A stretch of DNA of 64,000 nt from Anaerococcus mediterraneensis (GTDB lineage Bacteria > Bacillota > Clostridia > Tissierellales > Peptoniphilaceae), in contig NZ_LT635772.1 in the NCBI RefSeq assembly GCF_900128415.1, positions 1,736,001-1,800,000 of the forward strand. Reading direction: 5' to 3'. This document shows, in pieces, positions 34,689 to 43,755 of this stretch. The notes under the pieces were generated by a model. That model ran no database searches, had not been told where the DNA came from, and was given only the letters and a program-made list of their open reading frames with translations. A program made the translations under genes and the position numbers. Every line of letters begins with the position of its first letter. The stretch's first letter is position 1.

Positions 34689-35102
34689 TCATATATTAAC
34701 TTTTAATAAGTTTAGCAAAAGCAATATCAGCTGGCAGATTAGCATAGCAGCTAGTCCTAGGTTCATCAGCTGCATGCTGAGTGCTGTGGGTATCAAAATA
34801 AACAAGATCCCACCAACTAGTACTATATTTAGGCTGCGTTTTGCTTCTTTATCCTCATTTTTTAAAAGCTCTAAAAGTATAATTATCCCTGCTAGGATGA
34901 GGCTTATGACAAAAAGTATTGGGAAATAATTTCCATTGCCCCAGGTCATTGAGGATAAAAAATTATACTTATTTATAATAATTTTCGCTCCTTCTGTCAT
35001 AGTTCTCATGTGTATATTATTAAATATAATAGATGATACAATTTGGATTATGACAAGCAAAAACTCTGTTATCAGTATTATATTTTTCTTTTTACTTTCC
35101 AT
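34689..35102 (-). CDS. Membrane protein of unknown function
   Basis: I do not recognise this 137-residue protein. It has four predicted membrane helices (about 9-27, 55-78, 88-107, 110-134) and one extracytoplasmic or cytoplasmic loop of about 25 residues after helix 1. It lies between pgsA and recA on the same strand. Confidence 0.65.
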   Translation of the reverse strand: MESKKKNIILITEFLLVIIQIVSSIIFNNIHMRTMTEGAKIIINKYNFLSSMTWGNGNYFPILFVISLILAGIIILLELLKNEDKEAKRSLNIVLVGGILFILIPTALSMQLMNLGLAAMLICQLILLLLNLLKVNI

Positions 35103-35123
35103 CTAAACTCCTCTTATTGGGCC

Positions 35124-35654
35124 TTATATATTTTCTAGGTCTAGGACTTTTTTATTTTTGACCAAATAATCCCAACCTGATAGGACTGTAAGAATTACAG
35201 CTAGGTAGAAAACATAAATACCTAATTTGTTGAGAACAGAAACATTTAATAAAAGCATGACTAAGGATACCATCTGACTTATAGTTTTAGCCTTGCCCCA
35301 AACACTTGCAGCTATGGTTATGCCCATGTCAGCAGCAAGTGTCCTAAAACCTGTTATGATCAACTCTCTTGCAATTATTATAATAACTGCCCAAGCTGGT
35401 ATGACTTTTGCTTCTACTAAAACTATGAAAGCTGCTATAGTTAAGACCTTGTCGACTAGGGGGTCTACAAATTTGCCAAAGTTTGTGACAAGATTTCTAG
35501 ACCTAGCTAAGTAGCCATCTAGGGCATCTGTAAGGGATGCAACTAGAAATACTATGGCTGCTATATTGTAGCTAGTCCCATAGATATAAAAACATACTAC
35601 AAAGACTGGTATCAAAACTAATCTTATCATAGTTACTTTGTTTGCTATATTCAT
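35124..35654 (-). CDS. pgsA: CDP-diacylglycerol-glycerol-3-phosphate phosphatidyltransferase
   Basis: The 176-residue membrane enzyme makes phosphatidylglycerophosphate. It carries the full CDP-alcohol phosphotransferase motif D-x2-DG-x2-AR-x8-G-x3-D-x3-D (in [20 protein letters not shown] and VDPLVDKV). Its start overlaps the ftsK stop by four bases. Confidence 0.95.
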   Translation of the reverse strand: MNIANKVTMIRLVLIPVFVVCFYIYGTSYNIAAIVFLVASLTDALDGYLARSRNLVTNFGKFVDPLVDKVLTIAAFIVLVEAKVIPAWAVIIIIARELIITGFRTLAADMGITIAASVWGKAKTISQMVSLVMLLLNVSVLNKLGIYVFYLAVILTVLSGWDYLVKNKKVLDLENI

Positions 35655-37936
35655 TGATTATCCTCCAAATAAGTCCTATCGACCAAAACTTTTCTTGGTT
35701 TACTACCCTCATATCCACCTACAAGGCCCTTTTGCTCTAGCTGGTCAATGATTCGTCCAGCCCTAGCATAGCCGATTTTTAGTCTTCTTTGTAGCATGGA
35801 TACAGATGCAGTTTGGTCTTCTATTATCAGCTTTATAGCCTCATCTAAAAGCTCGTCTTCATCATCAAGCTCTTTTGTAATTTTCTCTTCAACTTTTTCT
35901 ATGGCTTCTTCGTTATATTCTGCCTTAGAATTATTTTTGATATAATCTACCACATCAAAGACCTCTTCATCTGATACAAAAGCTCCTTGGATCCTGATTG
36001 GCTTCATAGATTCTGCTGAAGCATAGAGCATATCGCCCTTGCCCAAAAGTTTTTCTGCTCCCTGCATATCTAGGATTGTCCTAGAGTCTATCTGACTTGT
36101 GACAGCAAAAGAGATCCTTGATGGTATATTTGCCTTTATTGTACCTGTTATAACATCTACTGTCGGTCTTTGAGTAGCTATTATCAGATGGATACCACAG
36201 GCCCTAGATTTTTGTGCTAGCCTTGTGATGTAGTCTTCTACCTCACTGGCTGCTGTCATCATCAAATCGCTAAGCTCATCAACTATGACAACTATATAAG
36301 GGAGATTTTCCATGGATTCATCATTTTGTGCAGCTTTTTTGTAGCCTTTTATATCTCTAACATGGTTTTGCTCAAAAAGTTTATATCTTTTTTCCATTTC
36401 AGATATGGCCCAAAATAAAGATGAAGCTGCCTTTTTCGGATCGGTAATAACTGGCATTATCAAATGAGGTATGCCATTATAAATGGATAGCTCAACAACC
36501 TTAGGGTCAATCATCAAAAGCTTGACCTCATCAGGAGAATGTTTATAAAGGATCGACATGATAATTGTATTTATACAAACTGATTTACCAGATCCTGTAG
36601 CCCCTGATACCAAAAGGTGTGGCATTTTTTCTATGGCTGATACTATCGGATCGCCAGAAATAGATTTGCCCATAGCAAAAGGGATTTGATATTTGGATTT
36701 GGCAAAATTGCTTGATTCTATTATCTCCTTGAAGGTTACTATTTCCTTAGTTTCATTGGCCACCTCTATACCTACATGAGATTTACCTGGTATAGGTGCC
36801 TGGATTCTAATACCTGATGTGGCTAGAGCTAGGGAAAGATCATCCGCTAAGTTTACTATCCTAGAAACCTTGACCCCTCTTTGGGGTTTTAGTTCATAGC
36901 AGGTAACAGTCGGACCTACATCTATTTGGACAATCTGGCCTTCTATGCCAAAAGATTCTAGGGTTTCCTCGATAATGGCTGCTTTTTCCTTTATCTCTTT
37001 ATTATCTATACCATTTCCTATTTCTGCATCCTCTAAAATATCAATAGGTGGATAGGAATATGAACCATAGACTTCTTTGCTCATCCTCTCCATCTCTGCA
37101 ATGTCTTTCTCTCTGTCCTTGTAGTCATTTATAATATCAGGACTTGGCTCTGTTTTTCTTTTTGCCCTGGATTTTTTGACAGCCTTTCTAACTGGCTCTG
37201 AGTTTTGTTTTTGTCCGGTATTTATGATAGGCTCATTATTTTCTCTTTTTCTTTCTGGTCTTTTTCTGGGCTCTGTCCTTTTTTCTTCTTTTCTATCTTC
37301 TAATCTCGTTTTTATTTTTCTAAAAAGTTTGATAGAAATATTTTTTATAGACAAGGCTACAATTACTATTCCGTCCCTGATTTTTAAGAAAAAATCTTTG
37401 AATGAATAAGGACTTAGATAGATTATCAAAGATAAAATCAAAACCATATAGGCTATATAAAGCCCCAAAATACCGATGAAATTTAGGATATAGTAGCCAA
37501 AAAATCCACCAATCCAGCCACCACCGAGCCTGCCCTTAAAAACCGAATACTCAAGTGACCAAGCAAGTTCATTTCTAATAAAATCTTTTGACAAAAGGCA
37601 AAGCGACAAGATATAAATACCATAAATCATAAAAATCGGCGCCATGTTTGCCCTATAGACTCCTTTATAAACCATAAAAAAGCTCACAAATAGGATCACT
37701 GGGAAAGCCAATGATAATTTGCCAAAGATTTTTTCAAAAACCATGCCAAGCTTATCACCCAATATACCCGTATTAGATGATAGGATAAAAATAAAAATAA
37801 GTACGCTTAAAACCATCATAGATATGGCAAAGGTCTGTAAATCAAATTTCTTTTCTCTAATTTTTTTCTGTTTCGTTTTGTTGGGAGACCTAGTATTAGA
37901 CTTTTTTCTAATCCTCCCTTGGTTTTTGTTAGTCAT
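35651..37936 (-). CDS. ftsK: DNA translocase FtsK/SpoIIIE
   Basis: The protein of about 761 residues has a basic N-terminus, four membrane helices (about 35-190), a charged linker and a motor domain with [19 protein letters not shown] and [14 protein letters not shown]-terminal winged-helix gamma domain ([29 protein letters not shown]) reads chromosome polarity sequences. It pumps chromosomal DNA at division or sporulation. The ATG at 37,936 is preferred with GAGG five bases upstream over a GTG two codons earlier. Confidence 0.95.
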   Translation of the reverse strand: MTNKNQGRIRKKSNTRSPNKTKQKKIREKKFDLQTFAISMMVLSVLIFIFILSSNTGILGDKLGMVFEKIFGKLSLAFPVILFVSFFMVYKGVYRANMAPIFMIYGIYILSLCLLSKDFIRNELAWSLEYSVFKGRLGGGWIGGFFGYYILNFIGILGLYIAYMVLILSLIIYLSPYSFKDFFLKIRDGIVIVALSIKNISIKLFRKIKTRLEDRKEEKRTEPRKRPERKRENNEPIINTGQKQNSEPVRKAVKKSRAKRKTEPSPDIINDYKDREKDIAEMERMSKEVYGSYSYPPIDILEDAEIGNGIDNKEIKEKAAIIEETLESFGIEGQIVQIDVGPTVTCYELKPQRGVKVSRIVNLADDLSLALATSGIRIQAPIPGKSHVGIEVANETKEIVTFKEIIESSNFAKSKYQIPFAMGKSISGDPIVSAIEKMPHLLVSGATGSGKSVCINTIIMSILYKHSPDEVKLLMIDPKVVELSIYNGIPHLIMPVITDPKKAASSLFWAISEMEKRYKLFEQNHVRDIKGYKKAAQNDESMENLPYIVVIVDELSDLMMTAASEVEDYITRLAQKSRACGIHLIIATQRPTVDVITGTIKANIPSRISFAVTSQIDSRTILDMQGAEKLLGKGDMLYASAESMKPIRIQGAFVSDEEVFDVVDYIKNNSKAEYNEEAIEKVEEKITKELDDEDELLDEAIKLIIEDQTASVSMLQRRLKIGYARAGRIIDQLEQKGLVGGYEGSKPRKVLVDRTYLEDNQ

Positions 37937-38000
37937 ATACACCTCACAATGATTATATTATAATTCAATAAGACTAGCAATTTTATAATATTTTCTAGAC

Positions 38001-38035
38001 AAAAAATGTACCAAGGTTTTATGCCTTGATACATT
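38001..38035 (-). terminator. Terminator after pnp
   Basis: AATGTATCAAGG and CCTTGGTACATT (minus strand, 38,024-38,035 and 38,005-38,016) form an almost perfect stem followed by six T residues. Confidence 0.85.
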
Positions 38036-38043
38036 TATAGGTC

Positions 38044-40200
38044 TTATTTATTATTTCTATATGGTGACTCGTCTACTGGCCAAGCTTCTCTTTTATCATT
38101 AGATTTGTGAGATTCTGGCTTTTCAAGTAGGGCTTTTCTAGAAAGATTTATCCTTCCTTGCCTATCTATCTCTGTCACCTTGACCCTAACAGTATCGCCA
38201 ACTGCTAGCTCATCTTCAACCTTTTCTACCCTGCGGTGGTCGATTTGGCTGATGTGAAGGAGACCTTCCTTGCCTATGGCTATTTCTACAAAGGCACCAA
38301 AGTTCATTATCCTTACTACCTTGCCCTCATAGATATCGCCTGGTTTTGGATCAGTGACAATTGCCCTTATCATCTCTATAGCTTTTTTGCCGCTTTCGCC
38401 ATTTTCACTTGCAACTGTGATATGTCCGTCATCTTCTGTTTCGATTTTTACACCTGTTGCATCGATGATTTTATTTATTGTCTTGCCGCCAGAACCTATG
38501 ACATCTCTCACCTTTTCTGGATCTATATCTATAGTATATAATCTTGGGGCGTATTCTGATAGCTCTGCTCTTGGTTTATCAATTGCTGATTCTATAACAT
38601 CTAGTATTCTAAATCTAGCATCTTTCGCATCCGCTAAAGACTCTTCTAGGACTTCTTTTGTTATACCTGATATTTTCATATCCATTTGTAGGGCTGTGAT
38701 ACCATCACGAGTACCTGCTACCTTGAAGTCCATATCTCCTAGATGGTCTTCTAAGCCTTGGATATCTGTTAGGATTGATATAGAATCATCTTCTTTTATA
38801 AGTCCCATTGCAATACCAGCAACTGGTTTTTTAATTGGTACACCTGCATCCATTAGTGAAAGGGTTGAACCACATATTGATGCTTGGGAGCTAGAACCAT
38901 TTGAAGATAAAACTTCAGATACAACTCTGATTGTATATGGGAATTCACTCTCATCTGGCAAAACTGGAACTAGGGCTCTTTCAGCCAAGTGTCCGTGTCC
39001 TATTTCACGTCTGCCAGGTCCTCTGAGTGGTCTAACATCTCCAACACAGAATGGTGGGAAGTTATATTGGTGCATATATCTTTTTTGGACATCTTCTACA
39101 TTTAGACCGTCAATTATTTGGCTATCAGCAGGTGAGCCTAGAGTTACTACAGATAGGACTTGGGTTTGTCCTCTTTGGAATAAACCTGATCCATGAACTC
39201 TTGGCAAAAGTCCTGCTTCTGCAGAAAGAGGTCTAATTTCTGTCATATCTCTGCCATCTGGTCTGATTTTGTCTATAGAAATCATACGTCTGACTTCTTT
39301 TTTCATAATATCGTCGATTTTTCTGTGGATTTCATCTTCACAGCCTTCAAAATCAGCCAAGAATTTTTCTTTGGCAGCTTCTTCGATATTAAATATATTT
39401 TCTTCTCTTTCGGTCTTGTCAGTTGTTCTGATTGAGTTTTTGATTTGGTCAGCAAAATTTTCTGCTATCAGTCTGTCAAGCTCGCTTTCTTCGTGCGCTT
39501 CAACTTCTTTTTTCTCCTTGCCAATCTCATCAATAATGCCTTGGATAAAATCAGAAATATCTCCTATTTCATCTAGGGCAAGAAGCATAGCTTCAAGCAT
39601 TTCGCTTTCATCAAGCTCATTTGCTCCAGCTTCTACCATGTTTATAGCGCCTTTTTTGCCTGCTACTGTTAGGTCTAGGCTAGAGTTATTTCTGTCTTCT
39701 TCACTTGGATTTATGACAAGTTTGCCATCAACCTTGCCAACCATACAAGCTCCAACAGGACCGTCAAATGGTATATCAGATATACCTAGGGCAATAGATG
39801 CACCTATAGTTGTAAGTGGGTCTGGCAAATGGTCATGGTCCATAGATAAAACTGTAGCTATGACTTGTACGTCATTGTAATAATTTTCTGGGAAAAGTGG
39901 TCTTAGGGGTCTATCCATTTGTCTAGCTATGAGGGTTGCCTCATCGCTAGCCTTGCCTTCTCTCCTCAAAAATCCTCCAGGGATCTTGCCTACTGCATAA
40001 AGTTTTTCTTGGAAGTCACAAATTAGTGGAAAGAAATCTATTCCTTCTCTTGGTTTTTCACTTGCAACTGCAGTTACCAAAAGGCTAGTATCGCCACTTT
40101 GTATAAGGCAAGCACCATTAGCTTGTTCTGCAAATTTGCCTATGGTTACCTCTAATTCATATCCATTTTTTGATACATACTTATAATTTTTTACCATCAT
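38044..40200 (-). CDS. pnp: Polyribonucleotide nucleotidyltransferase (PNPase)
   Basis: The 718-residue phosphorolytic 3'-5' exoribonuclease has two RNase PH domains (first with GDTSLLVTAVASEKP; second with GQTQVLSVVTLG and RREIGHGHLAERAL), an all-alpha linker, a KH domain (VIGSGGKTINKIIDATG) and an S1 domain (GDIYEGKVVRIMNFGAFVEI). It follows rpsO with a stem-loop between, the classic rpsO-pnp pair. Two long plus-strand open frames within it are antisense shadows. Confidence 0.97.
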   Translation of the reverse strand: MMVKNYKYVSKNGYELEVTIGKFAEQANGACLIQSGDTSLLVTAVASEKPREGIDFFPLICDFQEKLYAVGKIPGGFLRREGKASDEATLIARQMDRPLRPLFPENYYNDVQVIATVLSMDHDHLPDPLTTIGASIALGISDIPFDGPVGACMVGKVDGKLVINPSEEDRNNSSLDLTVAGKKGAINMVEAGANELDESEMLEAMLLALDEIGDISDFIQGIIDEIGKEKKEVEAHEESELDRLIAENFADQIKNSIRTTDKTEREENIFNIEEAAKEKFLADFEGCEDEIHRKIDDIMKKEVRRMISIDKIRPDGRDMTEIRPLSAEAGLLPRVHGSGLFQRGQTQVLSVVTLGSPADSQIIDGLNVEDVQKRYMHQYNFPPFCVGDVRPLRGPGRREIGHGHLAERALVPVLPDESEFPYTIRVVSEVLSSNGSSSQASICGSTLSLMDAGVPIKKPVAGIAMGLIKEDDSISILTDIQGLEDHLGDMDFKVAGTRDGITALQMDMKISGITKEVLEESLADAKDARFRILDVIESAIDKPRAELSEYAPRLYTIDIDPEKVRDVIGSGGKTINKIIDATGVKIETEDDGHITVASENGESGKKAIEMIRAIVTDPKPGDIYEGKVVRIMNFGAFVEIAIGKEGLLHISQIDHRRVEKVEDELAVGDTVRVKVTEIDRQGRINLSRKALLEKPESHKSNDKREAWPVDESPYRNNK

Positions 40201-40219
40201 TTCTCCTAATATAAAATAA

Positions 40220-40236
40220 GGCGGGAAATCCCCGCC
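40220..40236 (-). other. Stem-loop between rpsO and pnp
   Basis: GGCGGG and CCCGCC pair around a 5-base loop, 20 bases before pnp and just after the rpsO stop. In E. coli the equivalent hairpin is an RNase III site through which PNPase regulates itself. Whether that holds here is inference. Confidence 0.6.
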
Positions 40237-40241
40237 AATAA

Positions 40242-40505
40242 TTAACCTCTTAGTCCAAGTCTTTCGACAATTGATCTATATCTATCAATGTCATTGTTCT
40301 TTAGATAAGTAAGCATGCCTCTTCTACGTCTGATCATTTTGTATAATCCACGTCTTGAAGAGTGATCTTTTTTATTATCTTTTAAGTGCTCTGTTAGGTT
40401 TGCTATCTTCTTTGATAGGATAGCGATTTGTACTTCTGGTGAACCAGTGTCTTTTTCATCTAATTGGTATTCTTTGATTATTGCTAATTTTTCTTCTTTG
40501 TTCAT
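40242..40505 (-). CDS. rpsO: Small ribosomal subunit protein S15
   Basis: The 87-residue protein has [24 protein letters not shown] and [23 protein letters not shown], the 16S rRNA-binding core of S15. The ATG at 40,505 follows GGAGG; a TTG four codons earlier overlaps that site and is unlikely. It has its own strong promoter and a structured leader. Confidence 0.97.
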   Translation of the reverse strand: MNKEEKLAIIKEYQLDEKDTGSPEVQIAILSKKIANLTEHLKDNKKDHSSRRGLYKMIRRRRGMLTYLKNNDIDRYRSIVERLGLRG

Positions 40506-40528
40506 TTTTTCCTCCAAATATTTGATTC

Positions 40529-40573
40529 AGCCATACCATGTACTAGTCGAGGTTTCACATACCTAGCATGGCT
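40529..40573 (-). ncRNA. Predicted rpsO (S15) leader structure
   Basis: The 5' UTR starts close to AGCCAT (minus strand, 40,568-40,573), which pairs with ATGGCT (40,529-40,534). The enclosed sequence has an AGGT/ACCT hairpin and a CATG/CATG pair. The layout suits an S15-binding autoregulatory leader, as known in several Firmicutes, but I did not fold it. Confidence 0.5.
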
Positions 40574-40583
40574 ATCCTTGTGT

Positions 40584-40611
40584 ATTATACCTGCAAAATC
40601 TACTTTGTAAA
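40584..40611 (-). promoter_or_regulatory. Promoter of rpsO-pnp
   Basis: TTTACA (40,606-40,611) and TATAAT (40,584-40,589) are 16 bases apart on the minus strand, giving a start near 40,577. The -35 overlaps the region just before the ribF stop. Confidence 0.75.
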
Positions 40612-41556
40612 CTATTTTTCAATATTTTTTATATAGTCTAAGCCTCTTTTTTTGTCCTTATCCATTTGTTCGATAAGCTCTTCTGCACTAGAAAACTTAT
40701 AATCACGCCTAAAAAATTCTATAAAGTCAACTGCTATATGTTCGCCATATATATTTCTATTAAAATCATAGATATAAGTTTCTATTTTTTTATCTTGGCT
40801 TGTTTCAAAAGTTGGGTTTGATCCTATGTTTGTAAGGGAATAGAAATACTCATCTTCAATCCTTACCCTTGTAAGATAAACCCCATCCCTTGGTATGACA
40901 TAGGGATAGGATAGGTCTAGGTTGGCAGTTGGGAAATTTAATGTCCTGCCTCTTTTTTTGCCATCTACAACTTTACCTTTTATCCTATAATACCTACCTA
41001 AAAACTTATTTACTTGTGAAATCTCGCCTTCTTTTACAAGGCTTCTGAGGTGTTTGGATGAAATTTTATCCTTTTCATCTTCCATCTCAAAATCTACAAC
41101 GTCTGTTGTAAATGAATAAATTTTTTCATATTCTTTTAATAACTTTATATCACCACTTGCCTTGTATCCAAAACGGTAGTCACTACCTACTACTATGATT
41201 TTAGCATTGAGTTTTTCTGCTATGATTTTTTCTACAAATTCTCTTGGAGAAAGCTCCATAAAGGACTTGTCAAAATTTATAAGGCAAAATGTTTTGATCC
41301 CCATCTCAGAGAGGATTTCGATCTTATCTTCTAGGCTTGATAGGTAGGCGTCATTATCCTTGACCTTGTTTTTGGTATTTTCTTTAAAGAGTAAGACTGA
41401 TGGAGTAAAATTATATTTTTTTGATAATTCTATATTTCTTTTCATTAATTTTTGATGGCCCAAATGGACTCCATCAAAATATCCCAAAGCCACTACCTTT
41501 TTTTCTAGGTCAGGTAGGTCCAAATTTAAATCATATATTCTTATCATTTCTTTCAT
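40612..41556 (-). CDS. ribF: Bifunctional riboflavin kinase/FAD synthetase
   Basis: The 314-residue enzyme makes FMN and FAD. The N-terminal nucleotidyltransferase domain has ALGYFDGVHLGHQKL and VVGSDYRFGYKASG; the C-terminal flavokinase domain has GKVVDGKKRGRTLNFPTANL and YIYDFNRNIYG. It overlaps truB by 26 bases. GGAGAAAG lies upstream of the ATG at 41,556; a second ATG three codons in is possible. Confidence 0.95.
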   Translation of the reverse strand: MKEMIRIYDLNLDLPDLEKKVVALGYFDGVHLGHQKLMKRNIELSKKYNFTPSVLLFKENTKNKVKDNDAYLSSLEDKIEILSEMGIKTFCLINFDKSFMELSPREFVEKIIAEKLNAKIIVVGSDYRFGYKASGDIKLLKEYEKIYSFTTDVVDFEMEDEKDKISSKHLRSLVKEGEISQVNKFLGRYYRIKGKVVDGKKRGRTLNFPTANLDLSYPYVIPRDGVYLTRVRIEDEYFYSLTNIGSNPTFETSQDKKIETYIYDFNRNIYGEHIAVDFIEFFRRDYKFSSAEELIEQMDKDKKRGLDYIKNIEK

Positions 41557-42427
41557 AAAAAACTTTCTCCATTTTTAGAAATATTTTTTCTTTTTCTCTA
41601 TAGGAAATTCCTAGACCGACAAAATCACTTCCAGCGTAGACTCTTAGATCTTTGTCAATAAAATCGTCAATTTCTACTATCTGACCATTTATAAGATTTT
41701 CTAAAAATTCCCCTTCTAATCTTATCTCTTTAAAACCATCTAAGACAGAATCTATCGGGTAGAGTTTATCTATCAAATAGTCCCTATCCAAATCCAATAT
41801 ATTCTGGCTTTCTATAGAATCTTTTATGTCAAAATCTCCAACCCTGGTCCTAACAAGCTCATCAACATAGGCAAAAGTCCCAAGTTTTTGACCTATGTCA
41901 TCAACCAAGGTCCTTATATAGGTCCCTTTTGAGCAAGTCACAGATATTTTTGCCTTTGGAAAATCAAAATCCAAAAGCTCTATGTCATAGATTTTAACTT
42001 TTCTTTTTTTTCTTTCAATCTCTATACCTTCTCTGGCCAGATCATAAAGCTTTTTGCCAGATACTTTTAGGGCCGAGTACATGGGAGGGATTTGCTCTAT
42101 CTCTCCCCTGAAAGAATCCATTACTTTTATAAATTCTTCTTTTGATACGACCTTATCGCTTCTTTCAGTGATAGACCCAGCTGCATCTAGGGTGTCTGTC
42201 CTGGCTCCTAGGATCATCTCTGTTTCATAGGTCTTATCCTTTTGCATCATATAATCAGAAACTCTGGTTGCCTTTCCTACAACAATTGGCAAAATGCCAC
42301 TTGCTTCTAGGTCCAAGGTCCCAGTATGACCAACCTTTTTCATATCAAGGGCACGTCTGATTAGGCTTACAACCCTAGCTGATGATATGCCCTTTTCTTT
42401 ATTTATTACTAATATTCCCTTAGGCAT
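41531..42427 (-). CDS. truB: tRNA pseudouridine(55) synthase
   Basis: The 298-residue enzyme isomerises U55 in tRNA. It has GILVINKEKGISSARVV, VGHTGTLDLEASGILPIVVG (catalytic Asp in TLD; the usual proline after it is leucine), YETEMILGARTDTLDAAG and a PUA-like C-terminus. It overlaps nrnA upstream and ribF downstream. Confidence 0.95.
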   Translation of the reverse strand: MPKGILVINKEKGISSARVVSLIRRALDMKKVGHTGTLDLEASGILPIVVGKATRVSDYMMQKDKTYETEMILGARTDTLDAAGSITERSDKVVSKEEFIKVMDSFRGEIEQIPPMYSALKVSGKKLYDLAREGIEIERKKRKVKIYDIELLDFDFPKAKISVTCSKGTYIRTLVDDIGQKLGTFAYVDELVRTRVGDFDIKDSIESQNILDLDRDYLIDKLYPIDSVLDGFKEIRLEGEFLENLINGQIVEIDDFIDKDLRVYAGSDFVGLGISYREKEKIFLKMEKVFYERNDKNI

Positions 42428-43391
42428 CTATTTCTTTTAGGATTTCTAGGGCCTTTTGGCTAGCAGCTTCTAGGCTTTCATCAAAGATTGAAAAACCACT
42501 TGCCAATATATGGCCGCCGCCTCCATTGTCTCTGGCTGTTTTTGATACATCTACAAATTTAGACCTCATTGAAACCTTGTACTCTCCATCATCATATTCT
42601 TTTACTATCATGGAGATTTCTACTTCTTTTAGGTCCCTAAGTTTGTTGACTATGGTTTCTGCATCGCCCATTTGAACATCATATTTTTCTACAAGGTCCC
42701 TACTTGCAACAGCAAAGGCTTTTTTGTCAAAAAATTTGGCCTTTGATATGACTTCGTTGTGAAATTGCATTACCTTTACCGGTTGGGATTGGTAGAGGTT
42801 TCTATAAATATATTCATAATCAATACCCATGGCTAGGATTTTGCCTGCTACATCAAAGGTATATTGGGATATGTTTGAATACATAAACCTACCAGTATCA
42901 GTGCAGAGACCGGTATATAGTAGACTTGCGATTGTCTTGTCCATTGGCAAGTCTAACCTATCTATTATTTCAAATACAAGCTCACAAGTTGCTGGAGCCT
43001 TGTCATAAATCATATTTAGGTCACAGTTTATCTTTCCACCAACATGGTGGTCAATAACTATAGTTTTTTTGCTATTTCTTGCAAGCTCTGTAGCAGATCC
43101 TATCCTGTCAAATTCTGAACAGTCTACTATTATAAAAAGATCGTAGGAGTCTCTGCTGGCTTCTTTGTATTTATCAAGCTCTGGCAAAAATTGTAAGTAA
43201 TCATCTATTGTATCTATGGCTATAACTTCTACATCTTTGCCATAGTCTTCTAGTGATTTTCTAAGAGCAAGGGATGAGCCTAAGTTGTCTCCATCTGGAT
43301 TTACATGGCTTGCAATGGCTATTGTATCAGCCTTATCAACCATTTTTATAAATTTATATAAATGTTCTTGACTAATTCTCTCTGTTTTCAT
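42420..43391 (-). CDS. nrnA: DHH-family oligoribonuclease / pAp phosphatase
   Basis: The protein of about 323 residues has IASHVNPDGDNLGSSLAL, VIDHHVGG (the DHH motif) and the DHHA1 GGGGHILASGFS. NrnA degrades nanoRNAs and dephosphorylates pAp. The ATG at 43,391 with AAAGGAT upstream is preferred over a longer frame into rbfA. It sits between rbfA and truB, the usual site. Confidence 0.92.
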   Translation of the reverse strand: MKTERISQEHLYKFIKMVDKADTIAIASHVNPDGDNLGSSLALRKSLEDYGKDVEVIAIDTIDDYLQFLPELDKYKEASRDSYDLFIIVDCSEFDRIGSATELARNSKKTIVIDHHVGGKINCDLNMIYDKAPATCELVFEIIDRLDLPMDKTIASLLYTGLCTDTGRFMYSNISQYTFDVAGKILAMGIDYEYIYRNLYQSQPVKVMQFHNEVISKAKFFDKKAFAVASRDLVEKYDVQMGDAETIVNKLRDLKEVEISMIVKEYDDGEYKVSMRSKFVDVSKTARDNGGGGHILASGFSIFDESLEAASQKALEILKEIDA

Positions 43392-43755
43392 TGGCTTTTT
43401 TATCCTTTGCAATTGTTTCTTCTATAAGTTTGTTTATATAGGCACCACGTTCTATTGACTCATCAAGTTTGAACCTAAATTCTGGCATAGATCTTAGTCT
43501 CATTCTCTCGCCTATTAGGACTTTTATATAGCCTTTTGCTTGATTGAAGGCCTCTATGGCATCATCCTTGTTTTTTTGATCTCCCAGAACTGATACATAG
43601 ACATCAGCATAGGATAGGTCATTGGTGACTTCTACATCTGTGATTGATACCATAGATTCTGTGGATAATCTTGGGTCAGAAAGGTCATCTCTTAAAATTT
43701 TAGAGATTTCCCTTTTGACTTCAGATGATATCCTTGCAGTTCTTTTATTATTCAT
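43372..43755 (-). CDS. rbfA: Ribosome-binding factor A
   Basis: The 127-residue KH-fold protein (ISSEVKREISKILRDDLSDPRL; DLSYADVYVSVLGD; LRSMPEFRFKLDESIERG) assists 30S maturation. It starts right after the infB stop. Confidence 0.95.
   Translation of the reverse strand: MNNKRTARISSEVKREISKILRDDLSDPRLSTESMVSITDVEVTNDLSYADVYVSVLGDQKNKDDAIEAFNQAKGYIKVLIGERMRLRSMPEFRFKLDESIERGAYINKLIEETIAKDKKANENREN

Noticed and set aside
34612..34690. LexA/SOS box upstream of recA
   Set aside because: No GAAC-N4-GTTC-like dyad was found in the interval.
38354..39196. A 280-codon plus-strand open frame inside pnp
   Set aside because: It is antisense to a fully conserved PNPase, is serine/proline-rich in the way expected of an antisense shadow and has no ribosome-binding site or family resemblance.
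39269..39880. A 203-codon plus-strand open frame inside pnp
   Set aside because: Same reason: serine-rich shadow of pnp codons on the opposite strand.
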